From the NCBI GenBank assembly GCA_002712305.1, contig PATE01000047.1, positions 1-44,292 on the forward strand: a stretch of DNA of 44,292 nucleotides, given 5' to 3'. Positions 26,326 through 35,744 of the stretch are shown here, piece after piece; the stretch's first letter is position 1; each line of letters begins with the position of its first letter. The stretch is from Gemmatimonadota bacterium (GTDB taxonomy: Bacteria > Latescibacterota > UBA2968 > UBA8231). The translations under genes and the position numbers were made by a program. The notes under the pieces were generated by a model. That model was not told the origin of the DNA and searched no databases. It was given only the letters and a program-made list of their open reading frames with translations.

Positions 26326-26392
26326 CTTGACCGCCACCTCCGAGCGCGCCGTTCGGCCTGCGTCGGTCAAGCCATTGCGGGAACTGCGAAGA
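26326..26392 (+). repeat. inverted-repeat intergenic element, copy 2 (5' side of tex)
   Basis: An 8-bp perfect inverted repeat (CTTGACCG at 26326-26333, CGGTCAAG near 26363-26371) encloses ACCTCCGAGCGCGCCGTTCGGCCTG and is followed by CCATTGCGGGAACTGCGA. It matches copy 1 in core and flanks, in the same orientation, without copy 1's extra central bases. It lies upstream of tex and 110 bp upstream of the aldo/keto reductase start, so it could influence transcription of either gene. Confidence 0.6.
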
Positions 26393-26503
26393 AGAGCAAG
26401 GCAACTGAGAGACGAAATCAGCTACAGCGTGGTTGCCTATGAATCCTGTCGGAAAAATTTATTAATCGGCAGATTGCGAACAGCGAGGGTGTTCACGGAA
26501 CAG

Positions 26504-27379
26504 ATGGTCGACGGTAGGGGGAACACAGTTTTGACGGCAAAACGGACATTTGATCGTGTGAGTCTTCCTCATCTAGGCAATCAGGTGCTGCGGATGGGGG
26601 TGGCGGCGAATATGGGTCTGGACTCGGCGGACATTCCGTATGCCGCTGAACGCGGGGTCAACCTGTGGCTCTACGGGCGCTCCTTCGGTAAGGCGACGGT
26701 GCCGCTGAAGGCTCTGCTGGCTCACGAGCGTGAGAAGCATGTCGTGGTCATGCTCGGAACGTTTGTGCTCACCCCCAGAGGGGCTCGGCGTACGGTGGAG
26801 AAGGCGCGTCGAGAGCTCGGCATCGACTGTGTCGATCTGTTCCTGATGCCGTGGTTGGGGTGCACGTCCCGTTTCAGCCCCGCAATTCAGGATGAGTTGG
26901 TGGAGATGCGGGAGGAGGGGATCGTTCGAGGTGTGGGCACGAGTATCCACGATCGACAGCGGGCGGGACGTCTGGCGGCGAATTCGATTCTTGATGCGTT
27001 CATGTTGCGCTACAATGCCAAACATCCCGATGCGGAGCAGGATGTGTTTCCGCATCTGGCGACACGGGACCCGATCGTCATTTCCTATACGGCCACTTCT
27101 TGGAAACAGCTGCTCAAGTGCCTGAAGGGAATCGACATGTCGCCCTGGCCTGGCGCCGACACGGGCGCGACGATGCCGCCCCTGACGGCAGCTCTGTGTT
27201 ATCGCTTCGTCCTCAACAGCCCGCACGTGCACGCCACCTGGACGGGTCCGGCGAATCGAGAGCAGCTCGACGAGAATCTCGCTGCCTTGGAGGCAGGTCC
27301 ATTGTCGGTCGAAGAAGAAGCGTGGGTTCGTGAGTATGGCAAGCAGGTGAAGGCGAAACGGAAGCGCGACTACGTCTGA
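26504..27379 (+). CDS. aldo/keto reductase-like protein
   Basis: A 291-residue TIM-barrel protein. I choose the ATG at 26504 (MVDGRGNTVLTAKRTFDRV), preceded by a GGAAC Shine-Dalgarno-like stretch; longer in-frame starts run through the repeat element. Family features include RTVEKARRELGIDCVDLFLMPWLG, EIVRGVGTSIHDR-like EGIVRGVGTSIHDRQRA, and PIVISYTATSW. The position of the usual catalytic Asp near the first strand reads NLWLYGRSFGK, so the normal D-Y-K-H tetrad is not fully recognisable. It may be a divergent reductase or a non-reductase member. Confidence 0.8.
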   Translation: MVDGRGNTVLTAKRTFDRVSLPHLGNQVLRMGVAANMGLDSADIPYAAERGVNLWLYGRSFGKATVPLKALLAHEREKHVVVMLGTFVLTPRGARRTVEKARRELGIDCVDLFLMPWLGCTSRFSPAIQDELVEMREEGIVRGVGTSIHDRQRAGRLAANSILDAFMLRYNAKHPDAEQDVFPHLATRDPIVISYTATSWKQLLKCLKGIDMSPWPGADTGATMPPLTAALCYRFVLNSPHVHATWTGPANREQLDENLAALEAGPLSVEEEAWVREYGKQVKAKRKRDYV

Positions 27380-27441
27380 GGGGACGTTGGAATCGCGCCT
27401 CGAGCCGCGGCCTGCGAAGCGACTCGAGTCTCGGGATCGGC

Positions 27442-28842
27442 TTAGGAATCCGTTGCCGGTCGTGCTGGTGGTTTGCCGAGGAAGATACAGGCGAAGGCCA
27501 GTGAGAAGGGCACGATGGCCATCGTCGTGAGGACGGGTCCGTAACCACCCATCAGATCTCGTGCGATGCCGAAGGGCATGGGGCCGAGGGCAGACGCAGC
27601 CACCAGCAAGGTGGACGAGAAACCGGCAATCGCGCCGAGATGTCGCCGTCCGTAGTAGTTGGCGAAGACGACGGCCATCACCAGCATCTCGATGCCACTC
27701 TGTGCGCCCCAGAAAATGCCGAAGGCATAGGCGTGGGTCACAGAGGTGAGGTGTGCGGCGCTGACGAGGACCACACACTCCATAAGCAGAGATATGGCCA
27801 GCAGAAAGCGCGGGTGTACGCGGGTGATGACCAGCCCGCTGATCAACTGAAAAGCGGCGCTCGTGGCGGCGATGGGGACAAAGACTGTGGCCGCCGTCGA
27901 GGACGAGAGACCACCATCTTCGAAGACGGAGAAGATGTGGAAGTAAAGGCCCGTGTTGAGCATGGCCACGCAGGACATCGCCCCGCACGTGACCCAGAAG
28001 GCGTGCGTGCGTTTCGCCTGGGCGAGGGTCCAGTTGATCTCGAGGGGGTTGGCCGAGGCTGTGCGGGACGAAGGCGCAGACTCTTCGTCAGATGGAGCTG
28101 ATTCGTCTTGTGGCGCGGGGTCTGTGTTGGGCGCCACGCCCCCATCGGCCCCCTCGGCTTCGTCGGTCTCCCCGGCGCCATCTGGAAGCAGTCCGTGGTC
28201 CTCGGGTCGATCGCGCGTGAAGATCCATCCAAGGGGCAGCATGATGCCCAGCAGGATTCCGCCGAGGATCACGTAGGTCCAGCGCCAGCCATACTGGTCG
28301 ATGAGTGTGTTCGCCAGGTAGGGGAACAGGCCGCTGAGCAGGGCGCCGATCACCCCGACGATCCCCATGATCCGACCACGGCGCAGGACCCACCACAGAT
28401 TGATGACGTTCTTGCTGGCCAAGGTGAGTGAACCCTGGCCGAACTGCCGCAGGATCACAAAACCGAAGAAGAGCATTACTGCATTGCGAACGAGGCTCAT
28501 GTAGATACACGCCAGGCCCAACAGCAGGCTGAACAGACAGATCATGAACCGCGAGCCGTGGCGATCGAAGAGGCGACCGACCCATGGAAGGAAGAGACTG
28601 GCTGTCAGGGTTGCCGCCGTGTAGAGGGTGCTGACGACGGAGCGGCTCAGTCCCAGATCGGCGATGAAGTGATTCAGGAAGGCAGAAAATCCGGGCGTCT
28701 GGCCCGGGTTGGTCATGATGCCGCCCGTGGCGCCGATGGCCACGATGACCCAGCCGTAGTAGAACGGCGTGGAGTGGACGAGACGACTTGGTCGGCTGGC
28801 GTACCGAGTCTGCCGTCTTTCCGGCGGATCTTTCTCCATCAC
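27442..28842 (-). CDS. MFS transporter, monocarboxylate/oxalate-type
   Basis: A 466-residue, 12-helix carrier starting MMEKDPPERRQTRYASRPS at 28842. The first helix is PFYYGWVIVAIGATGGIM, and the loop LFDRHGSRFMIC is the MFS motif A region between helices 2 and 3. A long acidic, proline-rich central loop (about residues 215-270) separates the two halves. The overall pattern resembles oxalate/formate and monocarboxylate porters. Its ATG overlaps the stop of the cytochrome c peroxidase gene (ATGA), so it is the last gene of that operon. Substrate unknown. Confidence 0.88.
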   Translation of the reverse strand: MMEKDPPERRQTRYASRPSRLVHSTPFYYGWVIVAIGATGGIMTNPGQTPGFSAFLNHFIADLGLSRSVVSTLYTAATLTASLFLPWVGRLFDRHGSRFMICLFSLLLGLACIYMSLVRNAVMLFFGFVILRQFGQGSLTLASKNVINLWWVLRRGRIMGIVGVIGALLSGLFPYLANTLIDQYGWRWTYVILGGILLGIMLPLGWIFTRDRPEDHGLLPDGAGETDEAEGADGGVAPNTDPAPQDESAPSDEESAPSSRTASANPLEINWTLAQAKRTHAFWVTCGAMSCVAMLNTGLYFHIFSVFEDGGLSSSTAATVFVPIAATSAAFQLISGLVITRVHPRFLLAISLLMECVVLVSAAHLTSVTHAYAFGIFWGAQSGIEMLVMAVVFANYYGRRHLGAIAGFSSTLLVAASALGPMPFGIARDLMGGYGPVLTTMAIVPFSLAFACIFLGKPPARPATDS

Positions 28843-29864
28843 GGGCGCATCAGGAATTCTGGATCGGAGAGGGTGAGCAGGAAGGCGAGGATGGCATCCT
28901 TCTGCTCATCGGTGAGACGAGCCTCTCTGCCCACCAGGAGAGGATCGAGGGTCGGTGAACTGCGCAGCCCTCCGTCGTAGTGATCGAGCGCTTCTCGCAA
29001 GGTCTGGAATCGTCCGTCGTGCATGTAGGGGGCGGTGTGCTCGATGTTCCGCAGTGTGGGTGAGCGGAACTTGCCTGCATCGTAGACAGATCCGGTCACC
29101 GACGCCAGACCTGAATCTTGGATCGTGGCCTGCAGTCCGTTGTTGTGGAACTGATTGTCCGTAAGCAACACGGTGCCGTGACAGTGGAAACAATCTCCGA
29201 CCTCGTTGAAGAACATCTCGACGCCGAGCAGCTCCTGCGACGATAGCGTGTCGAGGCCGGCGGCGTAGCGATCGAATCGTGAGTTGGCCGAGATAAGGGT
29301 GCGCTCGAATTGGGCGATGGCCTTCACCGCACGATCGGCGGTGATCTTTCCCGGTCCAAAGGCGGCCTCGAACAGCGCTGGATACCGATCGTGGCCCGCC
29401 AGCTTGGCTTCCACATTCGCCCACGTCTCCCCCATCTCATCTGCATCGACAACCGGTTGCAGGGCCTGGTCTTCGAGAGATGCCGCTCGTCCATCCCAGA
29501 AGAGGGCGGGCATCCACGCCGCATTGGCGAGGGTCATGGAGTTGCGCGCCGTTCGACCATCGACGCCACGGCTGAATCTCTCTTGGTCGCTGAAAGCGAA
29601 CTCGGGTCTGTGGCAGCTGGCGCAGGAACGCGTGCTGTCGACGGATAGAATCGGATCGAAGAACAGACGTCGGCCGAGGTCGACGCCTTCGATGGTCATC
29701 GGGTTGTCTTCAGGGATCTCCGGTGGAGGGAATCCTTCCGGGATGACGAGGTCGTAGGGCGTGCCGACGAGCTGGGCCGGGCCCGTGGAGCTCTTGTCGC
29801 TGCCACAGCTCAGAAGTGTGAAGGCGACACAGAGCAGTAGGTATGCGGTGCGAAAACGAATCAA
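28839..29864 (-). CDS. di-haem cytochrome c peroxidase-like lipoprotein
   Basis: A 341-residue protein. The TTG at 29864 overlaps the previous stop (TTGA) and gives MIRFRTAYLLLCVAFTLLSCG, a lipoprotein signal with Cys20. Two c-type haem motifs are visible, CASCH at residues 81-85 and CFHCH about 150 residues later. YMHDGRFQTLREALDHYDGG near the C-terminus is typical of the MauG/CcpA family. It would reduce peroxide or oxidise a partner on the outer face of the cell envelope. The non-ATG start explains why longer starts look tempting; they are unrelated sequence. Confidence 0.9.
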   Translation of the reverse strand: MIRFRTAYLLLCVAFTLLSCGSDKSSTGPAQLVGTPYDLVIPEGFPPPEIPEDNPMTIEGVDLGRRLFFDPILSVDSTRSCASCHRPEFAFSDQERFSRGVDGRTARNSMTLANAAWMPALFWDGRAASLEDQALQPVVDADEMGETWANVEAKLAGHDRYPALFEAAFGPGKITADRAVKAIAQFERTLISANSRFDRYAAGLDTLSSQELLGVEMFFNEVGDCFHCHGTVLLTDNQFHNNGLQATIQDSGLASVTGSVYDAGKFRSPTLRNIEHTAPYMHDGRFQTLREALDHYDGGLRSSPTLDPLLVGREARLTDEQKDAILAFLLTLSDPEFLMRP

Positions 29865-32038
29865 CGCAACAGAAGCAGCTTGCGAGTTTGGGTCAGGGTA
29901 CCCGTCTGCAGTCGTAGCAAATAGGTACCGGACGCGAGATGATGTCCGTCCTCGCCGCGGCCGTCCCAACGGGCGTGATAGGTGCCTGCGAGGCGGAAGC
30001 CCTGTACGAGGTCGGCAACGCCTTGACCGGAGAGGTTGAAGACGGTGAGGGTCACGTCAGCGGCCTCGGTCAGTTCAAAGGGGATGATGGTCTCGGCGTT
30101 GAAGGGATTCGGGTAATTGCGGCCCAGGGCGCTATTTGTGGGTTGGGTCTGCTGTCGTTCCTCAAGGACCGCCGTGCCGCGGGATGGAGCCCCGGTGACG
30201 AGGCGGAATTCATCTACGTGGAACGAACCGCGGAGTGTGCCCCAGAAGACAACGTGTTCGATGTCGAAATCGCCGCCGAAGCCAAAGTCTGACATGGGGA
30301 TTTCCACTTCCTGCCATTCTGCCTTCTCCAGGTCGATCAAGGGCACAGCGCCCCCGACGACCTTCACCGTGGTGGGTCGCTCATTCAGATAGACGTTGAT
30401 CGCTGGGCGAGGACCCGGATCGGTGTCTCCCGGATGAATCGCGAAACGCAACGATCTGTAGGCAGAGGCCGGTACAGGATCCGTGGTCGACCACTGGACA
30501 TTGAACCCAAAGCCGTCGATGCCAATGGCGGACGACCCGGCGAAGACCTCATCCGTCGCTTCGTAATTGACCTGGGCACTGAGAAGGGTCGTCTGCTCCC
30601 ATCGAGGATCGAGACCATCGGATGTGATCACGACATCATCCTGTGGATACACGGTGAAGCCGGTGGTCGCCTGATGGGTCCGGCCATTGCCGTCCTCGAG
30701 CAGAACTTGCAGAGCATGACGTCCAAGGATGATGTCATCGGGAATCTCGACAAGGCCCACGAACTGACCGTCCTCCGCAGCCGTCAGCTGAATCTCAGAC
30801 AGGCCAGGCGTGTTCGGCGCCGAGAGACTGACGCTGGCGATCGGCGCGGGTGCCGCTCCTGGGAGTGGTTCTGTCCGTGCCGTGATCTGCAAATCGGGCA
30901 TCGCGCCCCTCCCAAGGACAAAGGTGTACTCACTGATGTCCAGACTACGGATGGCATGGGCCGGCGGTGTGAAGCGAACAGCGCGGACCCCCGAGAGTGT
31001 GTTTTCGGAGATCAGTACGATCCCATCTCGATACGGCTGCACGCCCCAGGTGTTTCCCGTCACGTAATAGCCGATTTCGATGGGTTCGGCGGGATTGTGG
31101 AGGTCGAAGATGCGCAGCCCGGAATCGTAGTGTGCCCAGTAGAGCAGTCCATCCTGGATAAAGGGGTTGTGCGACCCAAGAAAGGAACCGGTGACGAAAT
31201 CTCCCGCACGGATCTGCCCCACCTCAACCGGGTTCGACGGATCCCTCACGTCGGCGATGCGCATGGCGCTGCCTGGATTGAATTCGGCGTTGTAGTAGAC
31301 ATAGCCGTCTGCGGCGGCGGCGCTGTGCGTGCCTTCGGGCACGCTGATGGTCGACAAGGTGCTGACCACATCGGGATCCGATACGTCGGCGATGACCAGC
31401 CCGCCCACATCGGAGACGATGTCACTCAGATATGCGATGTCATCGAGAACGAAGATGTCATGGATGATATTGCTGAACCCCGGAATCGTATTCAGCCACG
31501 TGCCGGAGACCGCCGGATTGGATGGATCGGTAAGGTCGACGACCGTAAGACCCGGACACGACGCGTGGGCGAGATAAGCACGGCGAGCACGTAGAAACAC
31601 GTTGTGGACACCGTCGCCACAAGGGGCTGTGAACTTGCTCAATACTTGCGGTTCTCGTGGGTCTGAGACGTCGATGACGGTGATGCCACCCAGGCCGGCG
31701 TCTGTAGGATGGCCCGCCACAACGGCGATATCCCCGTCGACCTTCACATCATGCGCAGTGCCGGTGATGGGTACTGTTGCGACCAGAGCCATCTGAGCGG
31801 GATCGGAAACGTCGACGATATAGAGTTCGTGAGCGTCGATGGCGAAGGTGCCGATGTATGCATAGTCGCCCGAGACATAGATGTCGCTCGTTGGTGGGAC
31901 CTCCAATTGGCCCGCTGGCCGGTTCAGTTGGAGCTCGCCGACGAATTCCACGTTCAGCGTTTTGGGCGTCTGGGCGAGGACGATCGTGGCCATCATCCAG
32001 ACGGGGCTGCTCACAAGAGTGGTCCGTATCCAACGCAT
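29861..32038 (-). CDS. secreted LVIVD-repeat protein with FlgD/T9SS-like C-terminal domain
   Basis: A 725-residue secreted protein starting MRWIRTTLVSSPVWMMATIVLAQ at 32038, with a signal peptide ending near LAQ. Residues about 35-330 form a beta-propeller of LVIVD-type repeats (ELYIVDVSDPAQ, GITVIDVSDPREP, LTVVDLTDPSNP, LVIADVSDPDVV). A middle beta-sandwich region follows. The C-terminus (NYPNPFNAETIIPFELTEA to the end, KLLLLR) is a FlgD Ig-like/T9SS-type sorting domain. It lies 57 bp after the FG-GAP gene. It is probably a cell-surface or secreted binding protein. Confidence 0.88.
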   Translation of the reverse strand: MRWIRTTLVSSPVWMMATIVLAQTPKTLNVEFVGELQLNRPAGQLEVPPTSDIYVSGDYAYIGTFAIDAHELYIVDVSDPAQMALVATVPITGTAHDVKVDGDIAVVAGHPTDAGLGGITVIDVSDPREPQVLSKFTAPCGDGVHNVFLRARRAYLAHASCPGLTVVDLTDPSNPAVSGTWLNTIPGFSNIIHDIFVLDDIAYLSDIVSDVGGLVIADVSDPDVVSTLSTISVPEGTHSAAAADGYVYYNAEFNPGSAMRIADVRDPSNPVEVGQIRAGDFVTGSFLGSHNPFIQDGLLYWAHYDSGLRIFDLHNPAEPIEIGYYVTGNTWGVQPYRDGIVLISENTLSGVRAVRFTPPAHAIRSLDISEYTFVLGRGAMPDLQITARTEPLPGAAPAPIASVSLSAPNTPGLSEIQLTAAEDGQFVGLVEIPDDIILGRHALQVLLEDGNGRTHQATTGFTVYPQDDVVITSDGLDPRWEQTTLLSAQVNYEATDEVFAGSSAIGIDGFGFNVQWSTTDPVPASAYRSLRFAIHPGDTDPGPRPAINVYLNERPTTVKVVGGAVPLIDLEKAEWQEVEIPMSDFGFGGDFDIEHVVFWGTLRGSFHVDEFRLVTGAPSRGTAVLEERQQTQPTNSALGRNYPNPFNAETIIPFELTEAADVTLTVFNLSGQGVADLVQGFRLAGTYHARWDGRGEDGHHLASGTYLLRLQTGTLTQTRKLLLLR

Positions 32039-32095
32039 GTGTGCTTGCTGTGAGTGAAACGCGGGGCGGGTCGGTGCAATATCACCCGGCACTGT

Positions 32096-33805
32096 TCAGT
32101 TTCCAAGTTTCGGTGTGTTGCGAAGGAGGAGGATCTTCTTCGCAACACCCGGTCCAACGCCTTCGTAGCGCACGAAATACACCCCGTCGGCTACCGCCAT
32201 CCCCTCTTCGTCACGTCCGTCCCAGGCGAAACGATGGGTTCCTGGCAGGAGTGTCTGCCGAGCGATCGTAATCATACGCTGTCCCAGGGTATTGAAGATC
32301 TCCACGTGGACTTGTGTGGCCGTCACAACAGACAAGGTGAAGAAGACCAGATCGTTCGATGGGTTTGGAAACGGCGGAAGGATGACGATGCCGTCGGGAT
32401 CCGTGGGTTGCACGATTCCCTCTTCTTCGGCGATGCGCAGGCGTTGATCGGCGGACACGTTCTGAAGCGTCGTCGTCGACCCCGAGGGCCAACTGACATC
32501 CACCTGTTCGGCCACCGTCGCCGAACCGAGTCCGATGTGGCCTGTGCGGCTTAACTGTGGCACACCTCGGGTTGTGGCGATCTGTCGTCGCTGAGTCCGC
32601 CCCTCGCTTTCGACGGTGAGGGAAGCCCCGATGGCGCTTACTCTACCTGTGGAGTCTGTCACTTCGAACTGAAACCAGTGTCCGGCCTCGGAGCGGTTGA
32701 GGAAGAGCGCCGGCTGTGCATCACCGGTCGAGTAGACCAGGGCGTCGAGATCGCCGTCGCCGTCGGCGTCATCGAAGGCCATAAATCCCCCCGCTGCGGG
32801 GAGCGAAGTCGTTCCGGGTGGATCCTGTGCAGGCCGAGCAAAAGTGCCGGTTCCGTCGTTGAGTCGAACACCGTTTTCTCCCCAGACCACGACGTCCAGG
32901 TCGCCGTCGTTGTCTACATCGATCAGGCCGCCGTCCATGTTGTTCGAGAGGAAGAGGTCATCCAACCCCGCAGCGATGGTGATATCCGTGATCTGACCTT
33001 CGCCGACGTTGGTGAAGAGATAACTGGCCAGCGTCGTATCGAGACCGGCGGTCTGGAAGATGTCGAGGTCACCGTCGTTGTCGACATCACCGAGGTCGAA
33101 GGCGTGGAGCGCGACACCGATGGAGATGAAATCACCGGAGGCCTCCCAGAACGTTCCGGTCTGGTCGTTGAGGAACAGGTGTGAGAGACCCGTGTCGCCG
33201 GCACCCAGATAGATGTCGGGCCAGCCATCGTTGTTGAAATCACCAGATCCCATCTCGCCCTGCGTGCCACCGCCGATCAGATCGAAACGAATGTCGAGGC
33301 CGGAGATCTCCGTGATGTCTTCGAGGAAGGTGCCCTCGAAGTTGCGGTAGAGACGGTTGCGAATTGTGGGATGAGCGGCCTTGCCCGCGGGCGAACCCGC
33401 GATGCAGCAGAACCAGTAGCTGCCCACGTAGAGATCGAGCCAGCCATCACGATCGGCGTCGAGCCAGATGGCGTTGTTCGAATAGATGGCGTCGGTGACG
33501 GTGAGTCCCACGTCGAGGGTGATGTCCGTGTAGGACTCACCGTCCTTGCGACGCATGACCGGGAGGGGATCGGCGATGGTGGCGGTGCCGTCGATGGGAG
33601 CGAACAGGTCGAGATCGCCGTCGTTGTCGAGATCTCCGAAGGCCGACGACCGCTGAATGACGGGCAGGTTAGAGGGCGGCGGGACGGCGTCGCTGGCCTC
33701 GAAGTGCTGGCCGAAGGCCACTTGTGCCGGAAGAAGGAGCAACGCGTAAAACACAAGTCTGACGACTCGTGCTCGCGATGGGTGTCGGAGAGTGGGGGGG
33801 ACCAT
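32096..33805 (-). CDS. secreted FG-GAP/VCBS repeat protein with ASPIC-like domain and FlgD/T9SS-like C-terminus
   Basis: A 569-residue protein. The ATG at 33805 starts MVPPTLRHPSRARVVRLVFY, with a signal peptide ending near AFGQ. Repeated calcium-loop motifs DLDNDGDLDLF, DFNNDGWPDIY, DVDNDGDLDIF and DVDNDGDLDVV mark an FG-GAP propeller. IGASLTVESEGRTQRRQ and VSWPSGSTTTLQNV mark an ASPIC/UnbV-type domain. A C-terminal sorting-like domain (PPFPNPSNDLVFFTLS to KKILLLRNTPK) follows. It heads the four-gene operon. Confidence 0.92.
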   Translation of the reverse strand: MVPPTLRHPSRARVVRLVFYALLLLPAQVAFGQHFEASDAVPPPSNLPVIQRSSAFGDLDNDGDLDLFAPIDGTATIADPLPVMRRKDGESYTDITLDVGLTVTDAIYSNNAIWLDADRDGWLDLYVGSYWFCCIAGSPAGKAAHPTIRNRLYRNFEGTFLEDITEISGLDIRFDLIGGGTQGEMGSGDFNNDGWPDIYLGAGDTGLSHLFLNDQTGTFWEASGDFISIGVALHAFDLGDVDNDGDLDIFQTAGLDTTLASYLFTNVGEGQITDITIAAGLDDLFLSNNMDGGLIDVDNDGDLDVVVWGENGVRLNDGTGTFARPAQDPPGTTSLPAAGGFMAFDDADGDGDLDALVYSTGDAQPALFLNRSEAGHWFQFEVTDSTGRVSAIGASLTVESEGRTQRRQIATTRGVPQLSRTGHIGLGSATVAEQVDVSWPSGSTTTLQNVSADQRLRIAEEEGIVQPTDPDGIVILPPFPNPSNDLVFFTLSVVTATQVHVEIFNTLGQRMITIARQTLLPGTHRFAWDGRDEEGMAVADGVYFVRYEGVGPGVAKKILLLRNTPKLGN

Positions 33806-33866
33806 GTCTCTACAATACATTCACGTGGCCGAAGAGCACACCTGGAACCCATCGAGGAACAACAAC

Positions 33867-34712
33867 ATGTCACGACGCAGACTGCTGGTGACCGGCGCCA
33901 CCGGGACGATTGCTACCCGAATCCTGCCTGACCTGGCCGAGCGATATGATCTGGTTCTGTTGGACGTGAAGTCCACGGACCGCGAGGGAAACACGGTGGA
34001 GGGTGTGATCGAGGCAGATCTGCTCGATCGCAACCGGGACAACTACCGGTCGCATTTCGAGGGAGTCGATGCTGTGCTGCACTGCGCTTTCATCCAGGAC
34101 GGACACTTCGACTACTACGATCCGGACCGTTTCTGGATGGAGAATGACAATGTGCGCATGGCCTACAACGTCATGCAGGTCTGCCAGGAGGCGGATGTGC
34201 GACGGTTGGTGGTCATGAGTTCAAATCATGCCAGCGACTACTACGAACACCTCATCTGGGGTGACAAGATGGAGTTCGTGACACCTGAGATGATCCCTCT
34301 GTCAGACAACTTCTACGGCTGGGCGAAGGTCTCGTACGAGAGTCTGGGATTCGTCTTCGCGTGTGGCGGTGCGGGCGGACGGAAACTGCAGAACGTCCAC
34401 CTGAGAATCGGCGGCCCCCGCGAGACGGACATCGACAACTGTGGCACGGATCTGAAGAAGATGCATCGGGCACTGGGGGCGTATCTGAGTGTGCGCGATG
34501 AAGTGCAGCTGGTCGTGAAGAGCATCGAGACGGACGACATCGAGGACGCGAATGGCATCCCCTTTCACGCGTTCTATGGGATCAGCGGCAATACCCATCG
34601 ATTCTGGAGCATCCAGAATGCACGGGATGTGATCGGGTATTCGCCGGAAGACGATTCAGCGGTGCGCTTCGCGGACAAGATTCAAGTGATTACGAATGCG
34701 GCGACGGAGTAG
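33867..34712 (+). CDS. NAD-dependent epimerase/dehydratase-family protein (extended SDR)
   Basis: A 281-residue protein starting MSRRRLLVTGATGTIATRIL, the TGxTGxIA cofactor motif of extended SDRs. The catalytic Ser region is VVMSSNHASDYYEHL, and Tyr-Lys is in NFYGWAKVSYESLG (YxxxK). The C-terminal half binds substrate. Relatives include uronate dehydrogenases (NAD-dependent oxidation of hexuronates), which would suit this polysaccharide-rich locus, but that specificity is inferred. It is divergent from the FG-GAP gene across about 61 bp. Confidence 0.88.
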   Translation: MSRRRLLVTGATGTIATRILPDLAERYDLVLLDVKSTDREGNTVEGVIEADLLDRNRDNYRSHFEGVDAVLHCAFIQDGHFDYYDPDRFWMENDNVRMAYNVMQVCQEADVRRLVVMSSNHASDYYEHLIWGDKMEFVTPEMIPLSDNFYGWAKVSYESLGFVFACGGAGGRKLQNVHLRIGGPRETDIDNCGTDLKKMHRALGAYLSVRDEVQLVVKSIETDDIEDANGIPFHAFYGISGNTHRFWSIQNARDVIGYSPEDDSAVRFADKIQVITNAATE

Positions 34713-34715
34713 CCC

Positions 34716-35744
34716 TCACAATCCCAGCTTCGGCATAGTCTCGCGCAAGTAGGCGTCGGCGAGGAAGCGATATCCTTCTGCACTGGGATGGATTCCATCG
34801 ATGTAGAGGTGGACGTCGTTCTCGCCCATCAGGCTCAATCCATCGACATAGTGAAGGTTCTGGTCTCCGTGACCCTGCAACACGTCGACGGCCTCGGCGA
34901 GACGTTGGCGCATGATCTGCAGGGTCATGCCTACCTCGTTGGGCGTGCTCTCTCTTGGAGGATGACAGATGGGTGACACGACGGCGATGGGTATGTTGGG
35001 GTGACCGTCGCGGATGGTCTTGATGAAACCGATGACGAAGGCGCGGAAGGTGCGGTCGCTGACGGTACCGCCCATCATGTTGATGCCGAGTTTGAGGCCG
35101 ATGGCGTCGGCCGGCAGGTCGTGGATCAGGCGGGCGAACATGGGATCGAGATGGCAGTCACCGCCGAGGCCGAGGCTGGTCAGGTGCAGGTCGGCGCGGT
35201 TGGCGACGATGGCGGGCCAGGTCTCGGAGGGGCCGGCGGCGTGTCGGCAGTGGGTGATGGAACTGCCGTAGAAGACGATTCGCTTGCGATCGTCCGTCCA
35301 GGATGAGGCGGTGGCGCCTTCATCTATATACAGTCCGCGCAGTACGACCGGGACGTATTGGCTCGGCAGGTAGAGTTCGAGTCGGTGTTCACCAGCAGGG
35401 ATGTGGTCGAACTGAATGGTGTCGGCGTCGATGGCAGGTGGAATGCGTCCGTGGAGTTTGCCGTCGACGAGCAGGTCGAAGACCCAAGGTGGGTCAGACT
35501 CCACTGGAGGCGGCACGACATCAAGTCGCACGCTGGAGGTGTCGCTGATGAGGGTCAGGCGAATGCCGGCAGGCATGGACGCCTTGTTTGTGGGACTCGT
35601 CTCGAACAGATCCTGCTCGGCGACAGGAATGCGCCATGGATGAAGGCCGGCGTCGGTTTCTTCGATCGAGATGGCGCCTTCGATCGTGAGAGGGCCGCCC
35701 TGGAGCGGGACGGATCGCGTGGGGTTGGATTCTGTTTGGCTCAT
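34716..35744 (-). CDS. SGNH hydrolase with N-terminal carbohydrate-binding-like domain
   Basis: A 342-residue protein. The N-terminal third is a beta-sandwich as in CE2/SGNH two-domain esterases. The catalytic domain has VFYGSSITHCRHA (a GSS rather than GDS block I), LGLGGDCHLDP (Gly), LGINMMGGTV (Asn) and IDGIHPSAEGYRF (Asp-x-x-His). The GSS variant is shared by some active carbohydrate esterases. No signal peptide is evident. It faces the epimerase gene convergently with a 3-bp gap. Confidence 0.87.
   Translation of the reverse strand: MSQTESNPTRSVPLQGGPLTIEGAISIEETDAGLHPWRIPVAEQDLFETSPTNKASMPAGIRLTLISDTSSVRLDVVPPPVESDPPWVFDLLVDGKLHGRIPPAIDADTIQFDHIPAGEHRLELYLPSQYVPVVLRGLYIDEGATASSWTDDRKRIVFYGSSITHCRHAAGPSETWPAIVANRADLHLTSLGLGGDCHLDPMFARLIHDLPADAIGLKLGINMMGGTVSDRTFRAFVIGFIKTIRDGHPNIPIAVVSPICHPPRESTPNEVGMTLQIMRQRLAEAVDVLQGHGDQNLHYVDGLSLMGENDVHLYIDGIHPSAEGYRFLADAYLRETMPKLGL

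Noticed and set aside
30434-31594. Plus-strand ORF of 386 codons opposite the LVIVD protein
   Set aside because: Shadow; the minus-strand repeats explain the open frame.
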